Shown: in pieces, positions 43,891 through 52,025 of the stretch
How the letters are laid out: each line of letters begins with the position of its first letter
How positions within the stretch are numbered: the first letter of the stretch is position 1
From: CADCTM01 sp049671305
Lineage (GTDB): Bacteria > Cyanobacteriota > Cyanobacteriia > Cyanobacteriales > Coleofasciculaceae
Length of the DNA stretch: 64,000 bases
Assembly: GCA_049671305.1 (NCBI GenBank)
Contig: JBATUR010000013.1
Location: 1-64,000 of the forward strand
Reading direction: 5' to 3'
Notes under the pieces: model-generated
Seen by the model: the letters and a program-made list of their open reading frames with translations, nothing else
Told to the model about the DNA's origin: nothing
The model's database searches: none
Translations under genes and position numbers: made by a program

Positions 43891-44117
43891 TGCACTTACG
43901 CTTCGCTAGAAAGGTGTATGGGTTAATTCAATTTAATTTATAAAAGCAAAAAGGCGATCGCATCCACCCATTTCTCTCATTCCTAAGATATTTCATTGCT
44001 ATCAATTCTTGACATGAATTACAAAAATGCCCTTTCTCGGCTTGGCAGACTGTACGATTTACCTAATTGAAGTGTCCACACAAGGACGCAATTAGTAAGA
44101 AAAGGTATCTGAAGATT

Positions 44118-46316
44118 ATGACGACGGTGACTCAAACCCCTAGCTTTGCTGAGGGTATTCAGTATTTTGGTGACGCCTTGCCTGGTTTTGAGACGTTGGG
44201 TAAGGAAGCGGTTATTGCTAAAGGACAAAAAGCGATCGCTGATCCTAATGATTCAAATGCTGTATTTCAAACTTTACTGGCTGCTGATGCCTTACGCTAC
44301 CTGATTTTGCAAGTTACTGCTAGTAAGTCATCGGGACATCCAGGCGGTTTTGCTAGTCAAGCGGAAGCTTATGCAGCTTTGGTGATGTTGGGCTATAAAA
44401 ACATCTTGACAGAAGTTGGGCATCATGCTCCAGGATTTTATAGTGCCATGTTCCTGGATCGCTCTTTGGAGGATATGGGAATTGATACAGTTCAACAATT
44501 ATGCGATCGCTTTCGGGAACAAAACGGGCTTTTAGGACACCTTTCTGGGCAAATTCCTGGACTGCTTTCGCCTGCGGGTCCTTTGGGGCAAGGGCAACAT
44601 TTCGCCATGTCTGCTGCACTTTTAAATAGCGGCACACTTTTTCCTTTTACGATTGGAGATGGTGGTTTGGGTGAGCCTTACATCATGAGCAGTATGGCGC
44701 ATTTTCATACGGCTTTTCCAAGTGTGACCAACTTTTTACCTGTGTTGGTTTGGAATGGTTTTAGTCAGGAACATCACAGCATGGTTTCTACTCAGTCTAA
44801 CGAAAAGATGATTGAGTATTGGCGCGGAAATGGCTTTGAAAATGTCGTTTTAGTTAATGCTAAAGATTACGACGACAGTAATCAAACGGGTGACTATGTT
44901 GATAGTACAGCTTTTTCTTTTGAAGGGCGACTGGCATTTACTAAAGCAGTTTTGAATGCGGCGGATACTGCGGCTAAATCAGCTTTAGGTGGTCAACTTA
45001 CTGTGTTGATTATTAAACAACTTAAAGGCGCAGGTGTCCACGACCGAGGGGCAAAATCTCATAATCTTTATGCTTATCACACATTGCAAAGTGATGATAT
45101 TATTGGCGCTTTGAAAACTCGTGCTTTGACGCCAAAAGCTTGGGAAATAGTGCGTACTAATTTTGAACGTGCGGGTGGCGGTTCAGCAAGTCGGGTGGCG
45201 GTGACAGAGAATGCGCGATCGCTTCCAGAGCTGGGTAAATTGCCTTTAGAAGAGTATACAGTCGGTGGTGATAAAAAAGTCGCAACAACAGCAATGGGGG
45301 CAATAGTCGGCGCTGTAGGGCTGCATGATACGTCTTTTATTGTTACTAATGCCGATGGTAATGAAGCCAGTGGTATTTCTAACATTAATAAGGCGTTACA
45401 AATTCTTCACCCGACTTCAGATGAACGTTATTTCCAAAGTCCAGCAGGGCGAGTTTATGAACCTTTAAGTGAGGATGCTTGTGCCGGTTTGGCGTCGGGT
45501 ATGGCATTAATGGGAGGACGCAGTTTATGGTGTTCCTACGAAGCTTTTGCAATTAATGGTTTACCTATTTGGCAAACAGTAACTCAAGCAATGGCAGAAT
45601 TACGACGCCCAACTCCTTCTAATATATGTTTGTTCACGGCGGGTGCTTTGGAACAAGGGCGAAATGGTTGGACACATCAACGTCCAGAAATTGAAGCTTA
45701 TCTGGCGGCGATGATGAGAAATGGAAATATTTTCCCAATCTTTCCTTGTGATGCTAATAGTATCCAGGTGGCTTATGAGTGGGCGTTGGGTACTAAGAAT
45801 AAAGGGATTATTATTACTGCTAGTAAGTCTCCTTTACCGATTTATACTACCTTTGAACAAGGGCGTCAGGCACTTGTAGATGGTGGTGTTGTTTTACATG
45901 AAACCCAAGGTGAAAAAACGGTTGTGTTTGCTGTTGTGGGCGATATGAGTTTGTTGCCAGTATTTGAAGCAGCTAAACAACTTGAAGATCAAGGTATGGG
46001 AGTGCGAATTGTTTCGGTAATTAATCCTCGTCGATTGTATCGTCCAACGGATATTTTATGGGAGGAAGCATCTGAAGCGGATGGTGATTTTTTGGATGAT
46101 GCTAGTTTTGAAAAGATGTTTGGTGGTGATGCTTTAATTGGCGTGACTGGTGGTGCGGCAGGAATGCTAGAACCTTTGATGTTACGGAGTAATTCTAAGC
46201 GCGATGTTTTTGCTTGGAAGCGTGGAGAAACTACGGCAACTCCGAGTCTAATTATGGAGTTTAATGGTTTGTCGGCGGCAAATTTGGTGAAGCGGGCTGG
46301 TGAATTGGTGGGTTAA
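44118..46316 (+). CDS. Transketolase/phosphoketolase-like thiamine-diphosphate enzyme
   Basis: Start set at ATG 44118 (732 residues, MTTVTQTP); an upstream start at 44067 would add 17 residues without family support. It has SSGHPGGFAS (about 80-90) and the diphosphate-binding GDGGLGEPY, then a pyrimidine-binding domain with YEAFAINGLP. It belongs to the cyanobacterial group related to phosphoketolases and often labelled xylulose-5-phosphate epimerase. The length is a little below classical phosphoketolases (about 790) and the substrate is uncertain. The final 237 bp are duplicated downstream. Confidence 0.82.
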   Translation: MTTVTQTPSFAEGIQYFGDALPGFETLGKEAVIAKGQKAIADPNDSNAVFQTLLAADALRYLILQVTASKSSGHPGGFASQAEAYAALVMLGYKNILTEVGHHAPGFYSAMFLDRSLEDMGIDTVQQLCDRFREQNGLLGHLSGQIPGLLSPAGPLGQGQHFAMSAALLNSGTLFPFTIGDGGLGEPYIMSSMAHFHTAFPSVTNFLPVLVWNGFSQEHHSMVSTQSNEKMIEYWRGNGFENVVLVNAKDYDDSNQTGDYVDSTAFSFEGRLAFTKAVLNAADTAAKSALGGQLTVLIIKQLKGAGVHDRGAKSHNLYAYHTLQSDDIIGALKTRALTPKAWEIVRTNFERAGGGSASRVAVTENARSLPELGKLPLEEYTVGGDKKVATTAMGAIVGAVGLHDTSFIVTNADGNEASGISNINKALQILHPTSDERYFQSPAGRVYEPLSEDACAGLASGMALMGGRSLWCSYEAFAINGLPIWQTVTQAMAELRRPTPSNICLFTAGALEQGRNGWTHQRPEIEAYLAAMMRNGNIFPIFPCDANSIQVAYEWALGTKNKGIIITASKSPLPIYTTFEQGRQALVDGGVVLHETQGEKTVVFAVVGDMSLLPVFEAAKQLEDQGMGVRIVSVINPRRLYRPTDILWEEASEADGDFLDDASFEKMFGGDALIGVTGGAAGMLEPLMLRSNSKRDVFAWKRGETTATPSLIMEFNGLSAANLVKRAGELVG

Positions 46317-46350
46317 ATCTGAGATTTTGCACCATTCTCGGTAACAAGTC

Positions 46351-46475
46351 TTACCCGCCGGGGAATTAATTCCCCGTCTCACAGCTAAAGTCCATTGAAA
46401 TGGACTGAAAACCTTGTGTAGTCCTCTTTAGAGGACTTTTGCTATTAGCCAGGGGTTTAAACCCCTGGCGGGTAA
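46351..46475. repeat. Multi-hairpin palindromic element B
   Basis: An outer stem, TTACCCG (46351-46357) with CGGGTAA (46469-46475), encloses four perfect palindromes: CGGGGAATT and complement (46359-46376), AGTCCAT-TGAA-ATGGACT (46389-46406), AGTCCTC-TTTA-GAGGACT (46420-46437) and GCCAGGGGTTT with complement (46448-46469). Adjoining arms overlap slightly. The architecture parallels element A at 18871-19000. Confidence 0.85.
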
Positions 46476-46565
46476 TGGCGTTTACTATCTGATGGGGGCT
46501 ATAATTTTCTGGTTGAGTAAAAATAGAGAAGAAAAAATTATGGATACTCCTTTAGAAGATAACCG

Positions 46566-46802
46566 GATGGTGATTTCTTAGATGATGCGGGTTTTGAAAA
46601 GATGTTTGGTGGAGATGCTTTAATTGGCGTGACTGGTGGTGCGGCAGGAATGCTAGAACCTTTGATGTTACGGAGTAATTCTAAGCGCGATGTTTTTGCT
46701 TGGAAGCGTGGAGAAACTGCGGCAACTCCGAGTCTAATTATGGAGTTTAATGGTTTGTCGGCGGCGAATTTGGTGAAGCGGGCGGGTGAGTTGGTGGGTT
46801 AA
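46566..46802 (+). pseudogene. Duplicated 3' end of the transketolase-like gene
   Basis: 237 bp ending at a TAA match the last 237 bp of the complete gene (46080-46316) with about nine differences, mostly silent. An in-frame TAA precedes the copy and no natural start exists, so only an internal ATG at 46602 could give a 66-residue fragment. The segment before it begins ATGGATACTCC and looks like the start of an unrelated gene joined to the fragment. It lacks the cofactor domains and cannot be an enzyme. Confidence 0.9.
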
Positions 46803-46903
46803 GCTTAGATTGGCTAGTCATAAAAAGTACAAGATTGCAACCGCAGATCCACACATATAAACGTATACATTTTAGCGTTGTCTTGTGTATATCTGCGGTT
46901 TTT

Positions 46904-48040
46904 ATGAATAGTTTTGTTTTGGTAGATTTGAGTAAATTTAAGGAAAAGTTAGTACAAGCTGAAGCCATGAACAGTGATACACCAATCAGTAATACGGAAT
47001 TTTTTGCTAGATATGCTGGTGATAATAACGATAGATGGTTAGAAATTAACGGGAGACAAGTTACACATAATAGGCTTGGCAAAGGCGTGATTGTAGGTAT
47101 TGGTGCTTGTATATATGTTCGTTTTGAGAAAGAAACTAAAAAGTTTGAAAGAAAAAAGTTTAAATATTATTTTTGTGATGTTGAAATTTCTCAATGTGTA
47201 GAGATGTTCAGGGAAGATATACGAAAACTGGTTCAATTAGAAGAGCAACAAAAGGCTGAAGAAGAAAAATACAGGGCAGAAGAGCAACGAAAACTGGTTC
47301 AATTAGAAGAGCAACGGAGGGCAGAAGAGCAAAGACATAGAGAAGAAGTACAAAAGCAAAAAGTTCGAGAAAAGGAATCAGCACGTGAGTTTGCTGCACT
47401 GAAATTAAAATATTTTGCACAAAGCTACACTGAATCATCCCCAGCAAGTCTTCTGTACGTCATACTCTTAAAGCTTGACGCAGGGGAATCACTTGATGAG
47501 ATAGATCTTCAAGAGCTGAAAAATAATGGGCTTTTTGGTGCAATTGCAATTTTTTCTGAAAAAGAGTTTCAAAAATCAGGTAACCTATGGAGCTTGATAA
47601 AAGCAAGTAGTTGTTGGCGAGATGAAGGTAAACCAGAAAGAGCAATAAAATTGACAGCAAATGTACATACTACGGACAGTAAGTTGATGTCGGCTTTATT
47701 GACAACACGGGGAGGAGCATTTCGAGATACTAATGCCTTGACTGAAGCAGAACAATGTGCAACAGCAGCAATTGAATATAATTCTAAAAGTCACCATCCA
47801 CACAGCTTGCTCGGAGCAATTTATTATGAATCTGGCGATCCAACAAAAGGAGATGAGCATTTTGACATAGCACAAAAGCTTGGAGCAAAAGCTAATGCAC
47901 AAGAATTTGTTTTAAAAAGTACTATAGAAAGAGCTGGTAAAGACAATAAAGTTATTATTGCTAATTACCTACTACGAAAAGATCCTCAAAAATACAAATG
48001 GGTTAAACATTACCTTCAATCTGAAGACATTCAAAGGTAG
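46904..48040 (+). CDS. Coiled-coil protein of unknown function with TPR-like C-terminus
   Basis: Start tentatively at ATG 46904 (378 residues); TTG 46835 and ATG 46967 are alternatives. About 48-90 contains VTHNRLGKGVIVGIGACIYVRFE, resembling small SH3-like barrels of the H-x-x-x-G-x-G-x-V type. A Glu/Arg/Lys-rich coiled coil follows (about 100-165), then a helical region (about 170-375) with TPR-like spacing (TEAEQCATAAIEYNSKSHHPHSL is part of it). I recognise no named family. It sits in a region of gene debris next to toxin-antitoxin remnants, so it may be accessory. Confidence 0.65.
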   Translation: MNSFVLVDLSKFKEKLVQAEAMNSDTPISNTEFFARYAGDNNDRWLEINGRQVTHNRLGKGVIVGIGACIYVRFEKETKKFERKKFKYYFCDVEISQCVEMFREDIRKLVQLEEQQKAEEEKYRAEEQRKLVQLEEQRRAEEQRHREEVQKQKVREKESAREFAALKLKYFAQSYTESSPASLLYVILLKLDAGESLDEIDLQELKNNGLFGAIAIFSEKEFQKSGNLWSLIKASSCWRDEGKPERAIKLTANVHTTDSKLMSALLTTRGGAFRDTNALTEAEQCATAAIEYNSKSHHPHSLLGAIYYESGDPTKGDEHFDIAQKLGAKANAQEFVLKSTIERAGKDNKVIIANYLLRKDPQKYKWVKHYLQSEDIQR

Positions 48041-48110
48041 TAGGAAGAGAAAACGTGATCGCTTCTTCCTCTCAGCCATAATGAAGATAGCAGTCTCCAA
48101 TGAGGTCTTT

Positions 48111-48386
48111 ATGGAAAACTCCCAATTAGATCCAAACCAACCGATTAATATTCTCACAGTAACCGACTTAGAAGCACTAGTTACAGAAGTTGTTCAAAAA
48201 GTAATTAGACAAGAACTCTTCAATCTTAAACACCCACAGGTACAATCTGAAAAATCACCCGCAGAGCATCCACTTGAAAATTTCATAGAAACATTTGGCG
48301 CTTGGGAAGATGAGCGCACGACTGAGGAAATCATTAAAAATATATATGAAAGTCGTATTATTTCTAGCCCTGAATCTACACTGTGA
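48111..48386 (+). CDS. VapB-like antitoxin (tentative)
   Basis: Start at ATG 48111 (91 residues) with GAGG five bases upstream; ATG 48081 is another option. The protein is acidic and helical, beginning with a stretch that includes LTVTDLEALVTEVVQKVIRQ and a tail with FIETFGAWEDERTTEEI, the layout of cyanobacterial antitoxins paired with PIN toxins. Its stop codon overlaps the start of a PIN-toxin remnant. Without an active toxin it may be an orphan. Confidence 0.65.
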   Translation: MENSQLDPNQPINILTVTDLEALVTEVVQKVIRQELFNLKHPQVQSEKSPAEHPLENFIETFGAWEDERTTEEIIKNIYESRIISSPESTL

Positions 48387-48509
48387 CTTATTTACTTGAT
48401 ACTAATTGCTAGTGTTGCTCTTTCAGAAAATCACATTTTAGTTACCAATAATACTCGTCATTATGAGCGTATTGCTGGACTACAATTGGAAAACTGGACT
48501 TTGCCTTAA
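48383..48509 (+). pseudogene. PIN-domain toxin (vapC-like) with internal deletion
   Basis: GTG at 48383 begins (M)TYLLDTNC, the N-terminal PIN motif with its first catalytic Asp, then a stop. Immediately after, in another frame, 48414-48509 encodes ALSENHILVTNNTRHYERI and GLQLENWTLP, the typical PIN C-terminus. A full toxin is about 130-140 codons; here about 40 remain, so the central part was deleted. The GTG overlaps the antitoxin stop, as in intact pairs. Confidence 0.85.
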
Positions 48510-48533
48510 ATACTCAAATTACGGAGTTAACTT

Positions 48534-49010
48534 ATGCAATGGCAAGAAGTTTGTGAAAACAAGTACCTGCAAGACTTACCCTTCAAAATTGAATTAAACA
48601 AATGGGGACAAATCGTCATGAGTCCTGTCAAAATCAAGCACTCATTTTATCAGGGAATTATCCAAAATTTATTAAATTCACTCATAAAAACAGGGTTTGC
48701 CTTTCCAGAATGTGCAATCCAAACAGCAGATAATGTAAAAGTTGCTGATGTTGTTTGGTGTTCCAAATCACGATTTGAGATTATTAAAGAAGAAACCGCC
48801 GCTTCAATTGCTCCAGAAATTTGTATCGAAATCAAATCAGCTAGCAATACTCAAGCAGAAATGAAGCAGAAAAAAGATTTGTATTTAGAAGCAAAAGCAG
48901 AAGAAGTTTGGTTTTGTAGTGAACAAGGAATAATGAGCTTTTACAACCTACAGGGAGAATTAAATCAATCTATCTTAGTTCCAGATTTCCCAAACAAAGT
49001 TGAGATTTGA
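48534..49010 (+). CDS. Uma2-family (DUF820) putative nuclease
   Basis: A 158-residue protein with the PD-(D/E)XK-like pattern of the family: VADVVW (about 70-75), PEICIEIKSASNT (about 97-109) and EMKQKKDLYLEAKAEEVW (about 112-129). These are very abundant in cyanobacteria, of unknown role, and often near toxin-antitoxin genes, as here. It is a little shorter than the usual 180-200 residues but keeps the core residues. Confidence 0.85.
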   Translation: MQWQEVCENKYLQDLPFKIELNKWGQIVMSPVKIKHSFYQGIIQNLLNSLIKTGFAFPECAIQTADNVKVADVVWCSKSRFEIIKEETAASIAPEICIEIKSASNTQAEMKQKKDLYLEAKAEEVWFCSEQGIMSFYNLQGELNQSILVPDFPNKVEI

Positions 49011-49050
49011 TCAATACATTTTCTGCATCAATTCTTACTCTCAAACATAA

Positions 49051-50517
49051 TTAAACTAACACCAATTCCTCACTAAACTGCCGACAATGTTGCAAAAATT
49101 GAGCAGGAACTTCTGGACAAGCACCCCAATGTAAATGTACATAAGAAGCATGACAACAATGGACTTGCCAGCCTTCAGTTGCTACCTTTCCACCGTCATA
49201 TCCCCGTGTTTCATACAAGGTTTTTTCCGGCATTACTGTTAAATGTGAGTGATGAAACTCATGTCCCCAAACTGTGGCAGCAGCAGGTAATAATGGACTA
49301 TCTTGCAACGCCGTTGCCTGCCGATATCCCACAGTTAAACGCTTCCCCATCACCGTTTTTGTCGGCAAAACTCCCGCCATTGACCAAGATTTGCCTTCAA
49401 AATCAACGATTTGCTCACACAAATACATCAAACCGCCACACTCAGCATAAGTTGGCATATTTGTCAAAATAGCATTTCTAACCGCATCAAGAACCCCAAT
49501 ATTATCAGCCAATTGTGAGGCAAAGACTTCCGGAAAACCACCACCAAAATATAATCCCTGCACATTTTCCGGTAAAGCTGTATCTTGCAACGGACTCCAA
49601 AAAACCAACTCAGCGCCCAATTGCTGCAAAATATCAAGATTATCTTGATAGTAAAAACTAAAAGCGCGATCGCGTGCAACGGCAATACGAATAGGAGTCT
49701 TGCTTTCTCCCTGCACCCCCACCGTAGGGGCGGTGTTCCCGTGCCTGCCCTGAATTAGGCAAGGGACAAAAATTTCTTCCTCTTCTCCCCCCTTAATAAG
49801 GGGGGCAGGGGGGGATCTCAACTCCTGCAAACCAACCACATCAGGAGCAAGCAAAGGCAACAAACGCTGCCAATCAAAACAACTATCTCCAAGTTGGGCA
49901 AATCGCTCAATTAACGCCGCCATCTGGGGCATTTCTTCCGTCGGCACTAAACCCAAATGACGGTCAGGAATCGTAATATTATCCTGGCGGCGCAAAACTC
50001 CCAAAATCGGCAAATGTAGCGGTTCCAGGGCATCCTTGAGCAATTCCAAATGACGATCGCTTCCGACCCGATTTAACACTACACCAGCAATCTTAATTCT
50101 CGGATCAAAATTCTGATAACCAAAAGCGATCGCTGCAATTGAGCGAGACACGCGACTACAATCCAACACCAAAAGTACAGGCAAATCCAACAACCGCGCC
50201 ATACAAGCCGTACTAGCCCAATCATCCCGCCCCGACGCCCCATCAAACAAGCCCATCACACCCTCAATTAAGGCATAATCTACCCCTTGCAGATGACGCT
50301 GATAACATTCCTGCACATATTTTTCAGAAGTTAAAACCGCATCTAAATTTCGGCAAGGGCGCCCCGTCACCCGTTGATGAAACATCGGATCAATATAATC
50401 GGGTCCAACCTTAAAAGATTGAACTGCCCGATACTTCTGGCACAAAGAAGACAATAGAGCCAGCGTCACCGTCGTCTTGCCTACTCCACTACGTTCGCCT
50501 GCAATAATTAAAGTCAT
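49051..50517 (-). CDS. cobB: Cobyrinic acid a,c-diamide synthase
   Basis: A 488-residue CobB/CbiA enzyme that amidates the a and c side chains of cobyrinic acid using glutamine and ATP. The N-terminal dethiobiotin-synthetase-like domain has GERSGVGKTT (about 7-16); the C-terminal class I glutamine amidotransferase domain has the nucleophile Cys in YAECGGLMYL (about 358). Between them, residues about 234-271 are encoded by inserted hairpin repeats and look like a Pro/Glu-rich loop. Both active-site regions appear intact. The window also encodes a B12-dependent ribonucleotide reductase that would consume the product. Confidence 0.92.
   Translation of the reverse strand: MTLIIAGERSGVGKTTVTLALLSSLCQKYRAVQSFKVGPDYIDPMFHQRVTGRPCRNLDAVLTSEKYVQECYQRHLQGVDYALIEGVMGLFDGASGRDDWASTACMARLLDLPVLLVLDCSRVSRSIAAIAFGYQNFDPRIKIAGVVLNRVGSDRHLELLKDALEPLHLPILGVLRRQDNITIPDRHLGLVPTEEMPQMAALIERFAQLGDSCFDWQRLLPLLAPDVVGLQELRSPPAPLIKGGEEEEIFVPCLIQGRHGNTAPTVGVQGESKTPIRIAVARDRAFSFYYQDNLDILQQLGAELVFWSPLQDTALPENVQGLYFGGGFPEVFASQLADNIGVLDAVRNAILTNMPTYAECGGLMYLCEQIVDFEGKSWSMAGVLPTKTVMGKRLTVGYRQATALQDSPLLPAAATVWGHEFHHSHLTVMPEKTLYETRGYDGGKVATEGWQVHCCHASYVHLHWGACPEVPAQFLQHCRQFSEELVLV
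49705..49818. repeat. Hairpin repeats inserted in cobB
   Basis: Contains GTAGGGGCGGTGTTCCCGTG (near copy in the CHAT gene at 17523) and a CCCCCCTT-AATAAGGGGGG hairpin with G-rich tail that is the reverse complement of the type seen at 17746. The frame is preserved and the insert falls in the linker between the two enzyme domains. Confidence 0.7.
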
Positions 50518-50542
50518 AATTTTTAGATTAATCGAAAATAGT

Positions 50543-50575
50543 AGATCCCCGACTTCTCCAAGAAGTCGGGGATCT
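50543..50575. repeat. Dispersed hairpin (GATCCCCGACTTCT family)
   Basis: A perfect 15-bp stem, AGATCCCCGACTTCT and its complement, with a CCA loop, between the opcA stop and the cobB start. It shares its arm sequence with the inner arms of both MITE-like elements. No T-run follows. Confidence 0.88.
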
Positions 50576-50594
50576 GTGCCACCAATCAGCTCAA

Positions 50595-51971
50595 TTAGCC
50601 CTTGCCCAACTTCAAAACTGCCCCTGTCACAGTCAGACTTTCCTGATAAAGTGCATCAACGCCCCAGTGCTGCAATTGCTGACTCAACAAAAACTCAGTT
50701 TGTTGGTCAAACAACGGTGTCACCTGCTGAATGCGACAAGACTGGGCACCACCACCCGCCTCCATACGCATACAACCCGCCGTTTCTGAACAGAGCACCG
50801 TGCAGCAGTCAGCTTCAGTATTAGTCGAACCCAAACGCAGACTGATCAAGTCACCGGGAATCTCTCCCGTATCGGTAATAGGAATAGCTGCCAACTCAGC
50901 AGCAATTTTCCGTTGGTCTGAGGTCGTAAATTGAATACGTCGGATGTCGTACTCACCACCTGCTTTTTGATAAGAAACTGGATGCCACTGTAGGCGACTT
51001 GCTAGCCAGCCCAAAAACATCAAAGCTTGAGCCTCATTGCCTTTTTCATAATCAATCGTTACCTGATCGACTTCTTTGAGGTCAGCGCGGCGCTCAGGTG
51101 GGTCAAATGCCGCTGCTGTCAACTCCTGCCATGCCGCAAGGCGTCGCCAGTTCAAGTCAGCCACAGGAATACCTTGTTCCATCAAAGTACTGATCTGCAA
51201 CAAATCAACTTCTGAATTATTAAAGGAACTGGAGTCAATGATTACACTGCTGCTATCCTTCGCCAAGCGTTTGAAAAGACCATATTCTGGGTCAGGTGTC
51301 GCTTTCCACCAAATAAACTTAGGAAGATCGCCAATCATCAAGGCTCCAATCATACCCGCGTTGCGTTCCAAAGCTGCTGCCGTACCGCGTAGGGTAATGT
51401 ATTCGCAGCAAACTAGGGTACTTTGGCTATGTTTTTGGATCGGGCAGGAAGCCGAAACCTGAACTGTCACGCCTTCATCTTCACCCGCAATTGGGCAAAG
51501 AGCAATAATCCGACAAGGATTAGAAGCTGCGATCAAATCAGCGATCCCAGAACCTTCTAAGTCTGCAGAATACTGGAGGCGATCGCTTTGATCAGAACCC
51601 GCCGTTGCTTCTTTTTGCAGCTTTTCGCTGTATTCTTCCTGCAGTTTTGCCTTAGTTACAGCATCAGCTTTACCGGTGCGCTGCAAGCCATAAGCCTTTT
51701 GTGCCGCTTTGAGTGCCGCCACCATCCTCGGACCTGCGATGCCGTCAACTGGACCCGAATAATAGCCTAATGCCGCTAATAACTGCTGAGTTCCTTCTGG
51801 TTCATAGACAATCAAGGTAAAAGTTGATGCCCGAATTGCTGAAGGAGAATCACCATTTTCATCTGCTGCACCATAACTTTGCCAAATTTGATGCAGTTCT
51901 GCCTCAATTTCACTTAAGGAAACATCTTTGGGCTTTTGTATCGAGACAATGGGAGGAGATTGGGTTGCCAT
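50595..51971 (-). CDS. opcA: OpcA, glucose-6-phosphate dehydrogenase assembly/activator protein
   Basis: A 458-residue cyanobacterial OpcA, which activates glucose-6-phosphate dehydrogenase and links it to thioredoxin control. An N-terminal segment (about 62-112, LLAALGYYSGPVDGIAGPRM) resembles a peptidoglycan-binding-like helical domain, as is common in these proteins. The rest is the OpcA fold with several Cys that could be redox-active. It lies 54 bp after zwf on the same strand, its usual position. Confidence 0.93.
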   Translation of the reverse strand: MATQSPPIVSIQKPKDVSLSEIEAELHQIWQSYGAADENGDSPSAIRASTFTLIVYEPEGTQQLLAALGYYSGPVDGIAGPRMVAALKAAQKAYGLQRTGKADAVTKAKLQEEYSEKLQKEATAGSDQSDRLQYSADLEGSGIADLIAASNPCRIIALCPIAGEDEGVTVQVSASCPIQKHSQSTLVCCEYITLRGTAAALERNAGMIGALMIGDLPKFIWWKATPDPEYGLFKRLAKDSSSVIIDSSSFNNSEVDLLQISTLMEQGIPVADLNWRRLAAWQELTAAAFDPPERRADLKEVDQVTIDYEKGNEAQALMFLGWLASRLQWHPVSYQKAGGEYDIRRIQFTTSDQRKIAAELAAIPITDTGEIPGDLISLRLGSTNTEADCCTVLCSETAGCMRMEAGGGAQSCRIQQVTPLFDQQTEFLLSQQLQHWGVDALYQESLTVTGAVLKLGKG

Positions 51972-52025
51972 ATCGGTGAGTTTTGGGAATTAGTAATTGA
52001 TAATTGATAATTGGAGTAACTTGGT

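Noticed and set aside
46602..46802. A real 66-residue gene
   Set aside because: It is the tail of the duplicated enzyme fragment; it has no own start region and a stop lies directly before the copy.
48383..48509. Functional mini-toxin
   Set aside because: The first frame stops after nine codons and the central catalytic acids are missing.
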